Below the pieces are notes generated by a model. The model was not told the DNA's origin and ran no database searches. It was given only the letters and a program-made list of their open reading frames with translations. A DNA stretch of 64,000 nt from Immersiella caudata (Eukaryota; Ascomycota; Sordariomycetes; Sordariales; Lasiosphaeriaceae): assembly GCA_030512335.1 (NCBI GenBank), contig JAULSU010000004.1, forward strand, positions 558,001 through 622,000. Reading direction: 5' to 3'. Position 1 is the stretch's first letter; each line of letters opens with the position of its first letter. Made by a program: the position numbers and the translations under genes. Below are positions 40,735 through 52,294 of the stretch, in pieces.

Positions 40735-42187
40735 GGACGCCATGGTATGGACTCCATGGTATGGTTGCTGGAACACGGAGCCCGCATCGATCTTCCGGCA
40801 ACTGCACTTTGCAGATGTCTGGATCGGTATCAGAGGAACAACAACCGTTACGAAGGTCGGCTTCCATTCCACACCGCCGTTTGCCACGGACACGCGACCC
40901 TGGGAGAGATCTTGTTGCTCCCTGGGGCTGGGGATCTCTGATAGACCCTGGTGCTTGCTCAACAATGCTGCACTCGGATGCGCAAGCCGCCAACTTTCAG
41001 CTCGTCAACAAGATCCTGAATGACTCTGGAAATATACATGTTAATTCTCTGAACGCAGAACAAGAAAAGAAAACTACCACTGCATTACACGGTTGGAGAG
41101 AGAGCTCCACGCAACGTGGATGGACTTTACATTCGACCTTGGCATGATACCCACAGGATACTCAGGAAGCTTGTGGACAGCGGCGCAAAGTTGGAGGCAA
41201 TGGACGCAGAAGGTGAGACCCCTCTCTGCGCCGCGGCCAATTTCAGGCTTTGGAAGACTTGTCTCTATCTTCTCTCGCTCGGAGCCAGCCCCAACGCCTT
41301 GGGTTAATACCGCTTAGGGGGGTCGGAGCAATGAGGTGATTGACTACCGGATGATGCAGTGGAACGACCCAAGTTTCAATGCACAGGACCAGCGGTACCG
41401 ACTCAGATTCTCCTCTCGGGTGCTTGGATCTGGAGCGCGAGGAGATTTGTTAAGCGCCCTTACCATTGACGATTGGAAGTCAGGGGGCTTGATTGTGGGC
41501 GCCAACGGTCAAATTGCCCTACTCTTCCAGAGAGGTATCCTTTCCACCTTGCTAGCCCGGTCCGAAACCTTTTGCACGCTTCCGGGAATTGGAGGGGAAA
41601 GATGGATCAGGGAGAGAGAAGAATTTGTCCTCAAGTGCTTCACAGCGGGACAGGGAGTGGTGGTACTCCATGAGGGCTCACACCTTCATCCCCTCCACCT
41701 TCCGTGAGATCCCCACAGCGTATTCACGCAACCTTTTCAGCGGCACCCAGACATGTCTCACAACATACATTCTAGCAAACAAGTATATCGAGGATAATAT
41801 TGAAATGCTGTCACTTGCTCCTCCAGCTTGGGGCCAATCCAAACCGGCCAAACGGCGTTGGGGACACACCTCTTCACTGCATGCTCTACGTTTCCGTAGC
41901 ATCGCGTAAAGCCCATACCACGGAGGTCTTTCAACATGCTCCCGGGCTATGGAGCATCTCTCTAGCTCGCCGACGCCGATGGAAAAACGGTCATGGATAT
42001 TCTTGTGGAGGCGGTCTCGAACAAGCAAAACGGCGGTGAGGAGGCGAGAATCTGGGCCTTCGAGGTGCTCTCGGACCTATTGAAGGATGCGGGGGCACGT
42101 ATTTCCACTGAGGCCCGAGCCCGCGTGGAGAAAGCGGTGGACGAGGCCAAAGATTCACCGAGGCCGCCTTCGGTGTCCTATCATTAG
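40735..42187 (+). pseudogene. Third ankyrin-repeat gene, scattered over frames
   Basis: Ankyrin text appears in order but in different frames. MVWLLEHGARIDLPATALC and LPFHTAVCHGHATLGEILLL occur at 40747-40941. QAANFQLVNKILNDSGNI comes near 40985. RILRKLVDSGAKLEAMDAEG then TPLCAAANFRLWKTCLYLLS (ending at a TAA) spans 41155-41310. A middle frame at 41336-41707 has little recognisable content. CCHLLLQLGANPNRPNGVGD then TPLHCMLY appears around 41803-41885, and DGKTVMDILVEAVSNKQ...VLSDLLKDAGARIS to the stop near 42187. Several nonsense codons and frameshifts are needed to link them. This is the third broken ankyrin gene in the window. Whether it belongs to the same paralogue family as the other two is less clear, because the conserved KPGC tail is not seen. 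Confidence 0.6.
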
Positions 42188-42510
42188 TTCGGTGCTCTGC
42201 GGTGAGACCTAGGATAGATGAGCAGGGGTTTTTGCCTAGCAGATATAGGCCTCGGAAGTAATTTACAAGGGGTTTATTGCATTCTAAACTGTCTCTCCTG
42301 CGGTCTCTCATACATAGCGAGGCACAAAATACATTCTCAACTGGCTTCCTTATATTCTCCAATGCCTACGAGAGATTGTGAGGGGCATGAACTGCATTCT
42401 GAACGGTGTTTTGCGTTCTCTGTCCACAGCTTGGGATAATAGTGGCGGACGTCCATTGCATTCAGGATGGTTTCTCGCGACACGGGAAGACTTGAACCAC
42501 CCGAACTGGG
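42188..42510. repeat. Short degenerate tandem repeat
   Basis: The phrase TGCATTCTNAAC-G (or a close variant) recurs four times at spacings of roughly 50-65 bases (about 42278, 42330, 42391 and 42456). This suggests an old, mutated ~60-bp tandem repeat. No gene seen. Confidence 0.35.
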
Positions 42511-42858
42511 CTAGGCGTGTAGGTACTTACCCGGTACCAGCGGACGAAACTCCCAGTTATAGTAGTAGTCGTCCTTGAGCACACCAATTCGCCAGTTGAG
42601 CATATGGAGTACTGGATCCTTTATGCCTGGGAAATGGCTCTTGTAGCCTTCGAATACGGCGCCGGTCAGCACATCCTTGATGTGTTTGAGCACTGAGGGC
42701 AAGGTGATGTCGTTCTTGTCATTTTTCTTTTCCTTCTCCTCAGTCGACGCCATGAGTGCCCACGTCTGACTGAACAAGGAGTTGCATGTGAAAGAAATGA
42801 TCTTGCGAATGTGCGGTGCTTTGGGCCGATGGGCTTGAGCTGGCGAGGTCTTGGACAA
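42511..42858 (-). CDS. Hypothetical protein, uncertain exon limits
   Basis: A 115-codon frame. From the internal Met at 42751 (MASTEEKEKKNDKND) the composition looks natural: LPSVLKHIKDVLTGAVFEGY, KSHFPGIKDPVLHMLNWRIG, DYYYNWEFRPLVPG. It ends six codons after a GTAAGT-type donor (RPLVPG then GTAAGTACC), so the true gene may continue downstream through an intron. No acceptor at a normal distance gives a convincing continuation. I recognise no family and cannot exclude a fragment. Confidence 0.4.
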   Translation of the reverse strand: MSKTSPAQAHRPKAPHIRKIISFTCNSLFSQTWALMASTEEKEKKNDKNDITLPSVLKHIKDVLTGAVFEGYKSHFPGIKDPVLHMLNWRIGVLKDDYYYNWEFRPLVPGKYLHA

Positions 42859-43778
42859 TCACCTCTCAAATCTCTATGGAGGCGGTATATATAGATGTCT
42901 AGCTATCGAGATCCTCAGTGAGTTCATCTGATGGAGATCTTGGAATGATCAGGAGGTGTGAACCAGTGATAACTAATAACCGTTGACTCGAAGCTCACAC
43001 AAAGCTACAGTTCATTATGAGCGAGAGCTGCACCCATGTTTGATGTCAATTCCCATTGGGACGGAGCCGGTTGCCGAGTTCTGATCGATAACACTCCATT
43101 ATTTCTTCCCAAGTGGTGACTCAAGACCCAAATTCCTGTCTCTCTTGGTTATGATCTCTGCCAACCCGTCCCATCTGTCTTCCTGGCTCTCAGTCCTGTT
43201 GGGCTGGTCTGGTTGAGGTGGGTGCTGGTCAAAGCGGTCTCTCGCAAAGAGGAACATTCTGGTCTTTGTGGGTACCGCTGGCGAATTTGACGATCATTAT
43301 GGCCCGGGGTGTGGACATTGGAGGTGCCCCTTCAGGTTGCTCCTTGGTGGGGTCATGGGCGCTGCGGTCACAGGGTAGAGCGGGGACGCTTCGGGGGGAG
43401 ATGAAATGTCCTGTCGTGGTCGCAGGTAAAAGCCAAGCAGGCGATATTGAGCGGAACATAGAGTACGACACTGAAGAAATGGTCCTAAGGGCTCAATGGG
43501 CAAACACTGACGGGTGGCTATGCGCCAATGGACTGGGGGGGGGGGGGGGGGGAGGAGGCAGGTAGGGAGGGGCCCACTGATGGGTGTCTTGCACTTGGGA
43601 ACAACGGCGGCTCCACTTCGGGCCAGGGCAGCCAGCGTACTTGCCCGTTTGCCTTCTGTTCAACTTCTCAACTTTCATCATCATTAATAGCCAACATTCC
43701 CCCGCAGTGCCGTATCAAACACCTGCAGAGAACGGCATTATTTCAGCTTCATGCATCCTACGGAACAAACCAACCCAT
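42859..43778. other. Intergenic with an 18-G homopolymer
   Basis: About 0.9 kb downstream of the permease gene. A run of 18 G lies at 43535-43552. No supported gene. Confidence 0.45.
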
Positions 43779-45430
43779 TCAGCGACCGACAAACTTCAAC
43801 TCCAGCCAGCGCAGCGGTACAAACGACACAATGGTGAAGCCGCTGCCGACCCACGTCCCGATGTCGGCGTAGCCCGCGAGGATGGCCAGAGGGCCCGTAT
43901 ACCAGACCTGGTACATCCCCAAGATAGCCCCCACCCATCCCAGCAAGAAGCTAACCAGTGCAGCATAGCCAATGGGCAGGTACTGCTTGTCCTGCCACTT
44001 CGTCCAGTCGAACCCGGGACCGCCCGCCCCGACGCGTCGGAAAAGAACATGATCCATGATCACGATGTACACCATGAACTGGGTCCAGTAGCCCATCAGC
44101 GCCACAAAGTTCGAGATGATGGCCATCAGGTGCTCCCGACCGGCGAGGGCCAGCACGAGCTGGATGATGATCATCACCGTCGCCCAGACGTACCGCGGCA
44201 CCTTCTTGCCGTACCGCCCGAGGACCTGGCATCCGAGCGAAGCCGAATAGATGCTGGGAATGCTGTTGGAGATGAGGCCGAGCGCTACGATGGCACCGCA
44301 GAACTTCCCGAACCCGCCCAGCGGAGCATACCCCTCGACGATCAACGCGCCCGTCGATATCGTGTACGCGTCCGCCCAAGCCGGATTGGTCGCCACACCT
44401 GTCGCAAGGCCGATACCGATCATGAAGACGAGGCTGAAAGCGCAGACCAAACCGACGAGAGACAGCGCAAACATTCGCAGGCGAGGCGTGTTCTCAGGGT
44501 AGTAACTGTCGCAAGCGTTAGAAGGGAAAGACAGTTTGGGAGATGCCGACCTACCAGAAGAAGTCTGCAGCCGCAGCGCCCCAGCTGACCGACACGGAGA
44601 GGCACAAGGAGAAGTAACTGATGCGGTTGGCAGCGAGGGTCGGGCCATCACCGACGGACTGGGTGGTGGTGTCAAAATAGGGGGCAGCGCAGCCGATGAG
44701 AACGAAGAGGACGAGGATCTGGGGGATCCAGGCGAATCGCTCGTAGATCTGGAAGAGCTTCATACCGAAGACGGTAACGATGAAGCAGACGATCTGGACA
44801 ACCACGATACCGACGGAAATGGTCATGCTGCCGCCGTTGACGGCCGAAAGCATTTGGCCGGAGATGATGGCATTGATGGTACAGTATCCGATCATCAGGA
44901 TGATGTTGAGAGCCGCAGGGAGCTTCGCGGGCCAGTAGCCCATGAAGTAGCGGAGGACGACCTGCGCGGCAAAGTCATTAGCGATAAGCCATGTGTCGTC
45001 AGAAACGCGAATTACCTACCACTGTGCGGCATCCACTTCGCGGTCCCCATGTGGCCATGTACGCCGTCGTGAGACACCCAAGACCCACGCCGAAGAAAGC
45101 ACACAACGCGCTATCCGAGTAGCCCAGGCCGAACAGCAGCGGCCCAAACAGCGAGACGGCGAGAGTGTTGACCGAGATGTTGGCCGAGAACCAAAGCAAG
45201 GCAATCGAGATGGTGTCCCATGATGTTGGCGTTATGCGTTCCTCTGGCGGCACACGCGTGATGCCGCGCACCTCAAAGCCGGACAGGCTCTTGATCCGGG
45301 CATCGATGGCCTGGAGACGGGAAAGCGGGGCCTTCTCGGAGTTCGGCGCGGCTTCGGGGGTGTCGCTCAGCGACGCGGTGGTGGCACCAGCGGCCACTTT
45401 TTCGACGTCTTGGGTCGCCTCGGGCGCCAT
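43779..45430 (-). CDS. NCS1-family purine-cytosine permease
   Basis: Three exons: 45430-45020, 44961-44555 and 44505-43779, about 514 residues. Donors are GTAGGT at both introns; acceptors are GCGCAG and GACAG. The N-terminal cytosolic region includes LSRLQAIDARIKSLSGFEVRG and ERITPTSWDTISIALLWFSANISVNTLAVSLFGPLLF, the family's first-helix signature. It is followed by RYFMGYWPAKLPAALNIILMIGYCTINAI, a SWGAAAADF substrate-side motif, YYPENTPRLRMF, and about twelve hydrophobic helices in all. NCS1 fungal members (FCY2-like) import cytosine, adenine, guanine or hypoxanthine with protons across the plasma membrane. The specificity of this one is not assignable. The exact end of exon 1 could be 3 nt earlier (ACA before GTGGTA). 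Confidence 0.9.
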
Positions 45431-46989
45431 CGCTAGTATTGTCTCAGCCTGGAGGATGCAGACTTCCCGCTGCTGCGGAGAAAAGAAGGACAGAACGGCG
45501 GCATGGCGATATGGGAGCCGTGACCTTTTGTGGGGGTTGGGTGAGGCATTGGCGACGACAGCAGGGGACGAACCAAACCAAGGCGCGGGTGGTGGTCTGC
45601 ATTCCGGATCTGGTGCGACATGGGTGCTGAAAACCCGGGCGGGCAGATTACGCAGGCCGACATTGGCCAGTGAGAGGGCCTGGATTGCTGCACGATCGCT
45701 GCAGAACCCTTGCCAAACTACCAACTCCTCTCTGCAGGAAAAAGCACATTCTGCTAGTCGCGAAATAACCAACGAAGCAGCAGCATGCAAAAGATACCGG
45801 ACTTGGTTCTCTTGGCCGCGCGCGCTGAAGGGGGTGCTGACGGCGAACGGCCCCCCTCATCACACCCGGGTTGTCAACCCGCGCCCCCCGGTTCCCGCTC
45901 TGGCCAAGCCACTTGACCAGCGGGGCGTGCCGGCAGCGTCCTCACTTACTAGCGCCAGTCCCACGGTTCCGCTCCCGCTCCCGTTATCCCACGAGGCTCT
46001 CGTTCATCCCCATTCTTTTTACGTACCAAATATTTTCGGCCAAGAGTCGTTGGAGACGACGCTCTCCACCTTTCCCCAGGCCAAGTCGGTTGCCTTAATC
46101 CAGGACTTGGCGACCATCGGCAAGGCTTCTTGTTTCGCTCTCTTGACATCGAGTCATTCAACTCTCTCCTCGTTTTTCCTGTCGTTTTGACCCCTCATCC
46201 CCCTGCTCTTGAAGTGTCGACCGTGCCCGAATGGCTTGCAGCCCCCACCTAAAAGTTCCCTTCGCAAAGCACTGGCCTCAGCCTCCTGGCGTCAAACCCA
46301 GCAAAAACTGCCTGCCATCGTTGTGTGAAATGTTGCCCGGTTCAAGTTGAAGCTGTTGCAGACGGAGAATGCGACCCGCTAAGATCGTCGGTCAACGCGG
46401 GGAGAGGTGCCTCTGATCAACACTGAGAAGGGGGGTGGTGAATACCAGGGATGAGACAGCTATCAATGTGCGGCCATCATGAAAGAGGAAGCGACGAGAA
46501 ATACTAGCAACCCGAGAGGATGGGACTGCCTGAGGGTGTTAGATAGCCCAGACCCATGGCTCCCCCAGCAACTGTTTCAGGCTTTGTTGTTACCACATGT
46601 CCGGGGAGCCGGGAGCCCTCCACCGCACGCTGGTGCGTCCTGCGCCCCAAGGAAGCTGGAACCAATTGAGAAGCGGAAAAGATAGCATGCAGCCACACCC
46701 TGACCCCCACGCTAAACTTTGCAAAGCTTCATGAGCCGAAGAAGGGGTTGATGCACCCATCCGATTGGGCCTGGGGGCGGTCACGACCAAAGAAGAATGC
46801 GGGCAGGGCCGTGGTTTGATGAAGGCCTCTTCAAGGTCATACGACACTGGGACAACCGCGACGAGAGTGGCAGAAATAGATAGTGGAAGAGACCTTGGTT
46901 GACGACGGGATCAGCTGTTGATGCACCACCTTTCTGCTCTGCTTTGTGCCCCCGCCTTGTGAAAGACATGGCCTTGTTGTTTCTCTTTG
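45431..46989. other. Intergenic, no gene seen
   Basis: 1.5 kb upstream of the permease gene. Nothing with a recognisable domain, signal peptide or consistent codon pattern. Confidence 0.4.
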
Positions 46990-47570
46990 TCCGTTTCTTT
47001 GGAGGAGCTGGAATTCCAGCAGGTCACTCGCTCCGTGATAGAGGGTACAGAATGATCTTTTCGATGTCTTGCATTCTGAAGAGGTCCGTCTTCGAGCAGT
47101 CGCGTTGTTGCAACGAAGGTTGGTAGCGGGTCGTACAAGCGTCAGGATGCAGATCACCGCTGCGCTTGGCCTCTGGGATATTGTTGTTGAGATCCTCGAT
47201 GAGCGCAAGCATGAACTTCGTGACAGTGGACGCTTGAAGCCAAGGGTTGTCCTTGTTCTCGAGGCATCACCCGTCTTGGGGCAGCTGTCGACGGTCTCAT
47301 CGTCAAGGCACGCGGCCGCGGTGAGGTTCCAGTGGTGGTGCCCTGTTTGATGATGTAGTCTGCTTTGAGGAAGAGGGTCTCGGAGAAGGGCGATTCGTCC
47401 GGCGTGCTTGCCGGTTGCTGGACTTGTGATTTTTTAGGCTGATATCATGCCGCAATGTACGAAGACGAGGGCTCCGGTCAGAAGGGAGAGGCCGTCCGCT
47501 TCGTGTGGAAAGACGTTGTCCAGATCAACAAATGCCTCCAGCCGACATGAGACGGCACCAGCTGCATTAT
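46990..47570 (-). pseudogene. Possible decayed gene, three short homology-like blocks
   Basis: On the minus strand, blocks with natural protein composition appear in different frames: EAFVDLDNVFPHEADGLSLL (about 47550-47470), PDESPFSETLFLKADYIIKQ (about 47400-47340), CLDDETVDSCPKTGDA (about 47310-47265), and NKDNPWLQASTVTKFMLALI then EDLNNNIPEAKRSGDLHPDAC (about 47250-47140). They are collinear but need several frameshifts. I cannot name the parent family. It may be a heavily degraded secreted-protein gene, or a chance impression. Confidence 0.25.
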
Positions 47571-48119
47571 CAGCGACCGTATTTCACACCTCGAAATACA
47601 TGATATTTATTTTTCAAAGATTTTTTTACATCAAAACAGACCTTACCAGCGTTGAAGGAGGGTTCATTGATATTAAACGAGGCCATTTCCCAGTGACAAT
47701 AACACCTGCGGCAAACTGGCTGAAGAGCCTCTTTCTTCTGACCGGGGCCCTCGTATTTGCTGCCGCCCTGCTCCTTCCGCAAATCTCAACGTAGAAAAGG
47801 CCTTCTCTCCCGACTTCCACCCCGCCCAATTTTCTTTCCCACACCACCCCACAAAGCCCACAGAGCCTCCGAGTGGCAGCAACCAGGGCCTTCAGCGGAG
47901 AAGACATCCTCTCCCTCTCTGCTTTCTTCGCCGATTATTCTGGACTTCCTACCCCTCCCACTTCTTTCAGCCCGTTCCTTCTCGACTTATAGAGAAGGAA
48001 CCCACGGGAATCAAACCTTAGAAGAGCGCTCTAGCAGTGGAAACTATCTTGATGGATATGCGTCGCCTTCGCTCTAACTTATGGGAGGAGCTTTTCCTCC
48101 GGACGCAATTCTTTGAAGG
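47571..48119. other. Intergenic, no gene seen
   Basis: About 0.55 kb, with chance frames only. Confidence 0.35.
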
Positions 48120-48961
48120 TTGCCACGCCTGGGAGCTTCTATTCTCGCAGGACAGTGGTCTAGACCTTTGATTCTCAAGGGCCAGCGACGACGGAGAGGA
48201 AATATGATGGCAGGTGCAACGCCGCTTGGGCGACGGCGACAAATTCATACTGGACGACAGGCCGCTAAAGGGCGACTCCTTGGACGAACACAAGATTGCG
48301 CTCCTGATTCGTCCCGGAATCACCGCTCTGCGGCAGCCACAAAAAGCGGGCTTTGAAAGAGACGTGGCAGCTACTTCAAAAATGGAGAATCGCTCTCTGC
48401 CTCGACGGTGGGAAGAACATCAACCTCCTCGACTTCGTCAACGTGTTCCAAGCTCAGGCCCCTCCAAAACCCGGAAACCCCTGTTGAGATGGCAAGCGAC
48501 GGCGACCTTGGCGCCTTGCGCCAGCTTCAGACGGAAAAGGACGTCATAGTCAAAGGGAAGCCGACTTCACGAGCATGAAGCGCAAAAGACAAGAGGAGGA
48601 GACCGAGAGCCTTGACGAAAGAGAGCGTCTGGAAGAAACGCAGGCACAGCTTGCGGAACAAAAGAGGAGGCTGGAAGAAGAGATCAATGCCAACGAGGGA
48701 AACCTTAGCAAGAATTTTGCCGGCATGAAGGAAATTAAGTTGCGGGCAAATAGGCTCGCGTCGAGTGAAGAGGAGATTGCCAAAGAGAAGAGCGATCTTT
48801 CGGCAAGGGAGGCTGAAGTTATGTCACACGTCAACGACCGCATCCGTAGACGCCTGTCGATTGGTGTCCCAGGCGTTGTCATTACGGTCGAGGACGACGA
48901 CGGCGATGACGACGACGACGCCACAACAGCACAGCTTGGGGGTATTCGCGTGCTCAAATAA
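48120..48961 (+). pseudogene. Decayed coiled-coil protein gene
   Basis: The best frame (48575-48961) reads as a strong coiled coil: DERERLEETQAQLAEQKRRL, EEIAKEKSDLSAREAEVMSH. It ends with an acidic run (EDDDGDDDDD) and GGIRVLK. Upstream, in other frames, there is coherent text such as LGDGDKFILDDRPLKGDSLD (around 48220-48290) and WQLLQKWRIALCLDGGKNI, NLLDFVNVFQAQAPPKPG (around 48366-48480). Frame changes near 48345 and 48480 would be needed to make one protein, with no good splice sites seen. I infer a degraded gene of unknown function. Alternatively, only the last frame is a small real gene. Confidence 0.45.
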
Positions 48962-49326
48962 GGCCGGGGAACGATATCAAAGAGGCATGATGCTGAACTT
49001 CAAAGGCCTGCGATAGGGAAGATTGAGTCCACTAGGATATGTAAAATTAGGCCCCATAGAAGTGATTGAACGCCCCTCAGACCCTGACTAAGACATACCT
49101 GGCCTTGCGTATATCCATTCCTGCTGCCAACTGCTGGCCAACCCATGATGACTTTTGGCGGGGTATCCACGGCATGGCAGGCATGGTAGACATGGCAGCG
49201 AGGCATCATGGCATATATAATTAAGGCATCAGGGGGTGGCAGCGAGGCATCCATGGCACGCTCCAAGACAACGAGTACCTTTATTCTCCAACCCCACCCT
49301 CTCCTCCTCTACCTCTTCCTCAACAC
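48962..49326. other. Short intergenic stretch with ATGGCA repeats
   Basis: At 49170-49260 the words GGCATGGCAGG, GACATGGCAGCGAGGCATC and GGTGGCAGCGAGGCATCCATGGCA recur, giving a small imperfect tandem repeat (GTGGCAGCGAGGCATC-type). No gene. Confidence 0.4.
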
Positions 49327-52294
49327 CTACTTCTGATATCTCAACCAAAAAGCAGGCAACCACATAACATCCCAATCCTCCAACTTCTCCTCATCCCCAA
49401 ATATCTTCAACGCCCTCGTCACAAACCGATACCTCCCCTCCGGCACCACCCGCCCATCACTCAACATCCCCGTAAACGGATCCTCCGTTGCCCCCCGTCC
49501 GGGATACCACCGCAACGGATACCGCTCTGCGCTTCCCGCGATCTTGATCCCGAGTACCTCCGTCGTGTTCAGTTCGCCTTCGACCTCCAGGGGTACGATA
49601 TCCATTCTTAGATGCGCAGAACCGAGGTTGCGTGTGAATGTGGCGCAGGGGAGGGGAAGGTCTAGATCAGGGAGGAGTTCTTGGTTTGGGAGACCGGTGG
49701 GGATGGGAACGGTGAAGGTTGTGTTTTCTGGAAGGGCGTCGAAGAAGGGGTCGTTCCAAAGGCGGATCTTGGTCCATTCGGGGTCTGGGCCCGGGTTAGT
49801 AGGTTTTCTGAGGAGAGGAGGCGAAGGGGGAGGATGTACTTCTGCTCAAAACGGGAAGGGAGCGCATGCTTGAGGCGACGCCTGCGTACGGGAGGACAAG
49901 AGACTCGCCGCTCGTGGAGTTGAGGGTGATGAAACCGCTGTAGACAGGGAGACGGCCGGGATCAAGACCGCTCGGAGGTGTTGCGGTAACAGCGACGACG
50001 GCGGAGGCTCCCGCGGCGACGTGGATGGAGGAAGGGAGAGAGATGGTTGCCGAACCAGATGGAGTGTCAGGCGGGAATTTTGCTAGGGCAAAGGCAGCAG
50101 GATCGGGGGTGTGAGACCCGCTAGATGCGTAGACTGTTGCTGCCGCGACATGACCGAGCTCGTATGTCACGTCTTCGGTTCCAAGGTTTGTAATTTGAAA
50201 GCTGGTGGTGCTGACAAAGTAGTCGCTGTCGTTGAAGGCAAGACTGGAAACGCTCAGAAGCGTCGTGGCAAAGGCGGCATCATAAGCTTGGACCAACCCG
50301 GCTCCCTGTTGAGGAACAGGAGCGAGGACGTCGTGGGCTTTGGCTCCGTCGTACCACTTTCTGGGCTTTGCTGTTGCAGAAAGAAGATTCTCCAGTGTCC
50401 TTGGGTCGGTAGTCTTCCTTGCCTCGGCGAGCAGTGCGTAAATCGCTGAAATCAGTGGCGTTGACATGGATGTTCCCGAGCTGAGCTTGTAGCTGCCCTT
50501 GGCCGTAAGGAACGTAGAGAGAACGTTCTCTCCGGGTGCGCCGAACTGAGGTTTAATATCTAGTTCCCAAGATAGACCCCACGAGGATCTCGGGGCCATC
50601 AAGCCTCCGTTCTTGGTGTTTGTCGCAGCATAGATCACTTGTTTGGCGGTACTAGGGCTCTCGAGATTGACCGTAATGTTACGGCCTTCGTTCAGCAGCT
50701 TGACCCATTCTTCTCCTTGTGTTCCGCTCACCATTCCGATCCCGACGATGTACCGTGGAAAGGAGGCGTCGATGATCGTCGTGCTGCAACGTGTCAGAGA
50801 TGTCCCAACCCAAGTGCTCACGGGCGATGTCAAGCAAGACTCACTGTTGATTGGTGCTATAAACAATCATGTACTCGGCCCCACGCTCCACGGCATGCGC
50901 GATCTTGTTGATGATTCTGCAGTTGACAGAGCTGGACGGCGGAAAATCCGAGTCTCGTACCAAAACAACATACTTCGAGAGGTCGGGGGTATCGCGAGGA
51001 AGAGGAGAGCATGCATCATCCTCAACTGTCGAATCATTGCTCAGGGCCCAGAGGGGCATTGAGATGGTGGGAAGCGCTGGGTTTCCTGCGTTCCATGTAA
51101 ACGGGACCGGCTGGGATGATCCGGCAACGCTGTAGGAAGCAGTGGTATGAACGCTAGGTGTTTCGGCGTTGATGATGTTGGCCACGCCCGCGATTCCCTT
51201 CCCAGCACCAGGCGACCCAAAGGTGAATAGACCGTCCGCTATAGTGATCATTAGCTCAAGCCTTAACGGCAGAGAGCAGACACTTACATCCTGTATTCCC
51301 TGCCGCTGTAATGCAAGGAACCCCCTTTTCCACAATCCGCTGAACTGTAACGGAGAGTGGGTGCTCATTCCACCCAAAGGGGAGGCTACCAGAAAAGTTG
51401 ATGATATCGCTCCCATCGTCGAAAGCCTTGTTGAACGCAGCCACCAGGACATCTTCCCGTCCCCCTCCGTTGCAGGTCAAGGCTCTGTATGCGCCAAGAG
51501 TAACCCCAGGTGCAGCGCCGACAAAGCCCAGCGGGTTGGGCTGAGCGGCAATGATGCCAGCAACATGTGTCCCATGGCCGTTGCACTCATCAAGTGGATC
51601 AGAGTCCTCGCCCAGCGAGCCGAACCAGTCGTAGCCGTAGGATACCAGGCATCCAGGGCCAAAACAACCGCCGAGAGCGGGATGTTTGTAGTCAATGCCA
51701 GTGTCAATGACAGCTACTTTGATGCCCTTTCCTGTTATTCCCTTGGCGTGCAGCCTATCCACCTGGGTCATGACATGGGAAGAGAATTCTGTGGGTGCAG
51801 TGTTGTTTGGGAACGGCGAAGTGCCGTTCGCGAGTTGACGTTTATTAATATTGACCCACAGCGTAACAGCGTCATCAGCATGAGGGTTGTGGACTTGCAA
51901 AGATCGAACAGGCCAAAGTTTCTTGACGGCGGACAGGTTAGAGATGCTAGCCTTGGTATCGGCGTCGTCGGTCTTGAGCTCGAAGGAGGCGCCCCTGAAC
52001 AGGCTGTAGGTAATGTTGAGGTTTGGGGAGAATTGAATTCCGCGAGCTTTCAGGCTGCTGTAGAATGACTCGAGATCCTGCAGAAAGGCTAGTATTTAGA
52101 AGATGCTGGGGTGTCTGTCCATGGTGCTCGTGACTTACATGACCGTCAAAGAGTTCCACCATGAACGACCGTGGTATCGGTGTGGCTCTCGACGCCAGGG
52201 CGCTTGGGTCGTCTTTGCGCCCCAGCCCGGCGACAGCGGGGGTAACGAGAGGCAACGCCCCCAAGAGAGGGAGTATGAAAGTGAGTCCAAGCAT
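49327..52294 (-). CDS. Secreted subtilisin-like serine protease (S8 family, PA-domain type)
   Basis: Five exons: 52294-52139, 52077-51288, 51238-50845, 50783-49840 and 49784-49327, about 913 residues. All four introns have canonical ends; the last contains a perfect TACTAAC branch. There is a signal peptide (MLGLTFILPLLGALPLVTPAVA), then an I9-like propeptide (SFMVELFDG ... DLESFYSSLKARG). The catalytic domain shows VAVIDTGIDYKHPALGG (Asp), CNGHGTHVAGIIAA (His), AAGNTG (oxyanion Asn region) and SSGTSMSTPLISAIYALLAE (Ser). Between His and Ser lies a PA-like insertion (VVLVRDSDFPPSSSVNCR ... GAEYMIVYS). The C-terminus is Fn3/DUF1034-like beta sandwich. This architecture matches fungal Vpr-type extracellular subtilases that degrade host or environmental protein. 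The gene looks intact. Confidence 0.9.

Noticed and set aside
40583..40993. 136-codon minus-strand frame over the third ankyrin pseudogene
   Set aside because: Antisense to ankyrin text and without its own domain.
42514..42540. GTAAGT...CCCAG intron after RPLVPG in the 42.5-42.9 kb hypothetical gene
   Set aside because: It would be about 25 nt long, too short to splice, and the continuation soon hits a stop.
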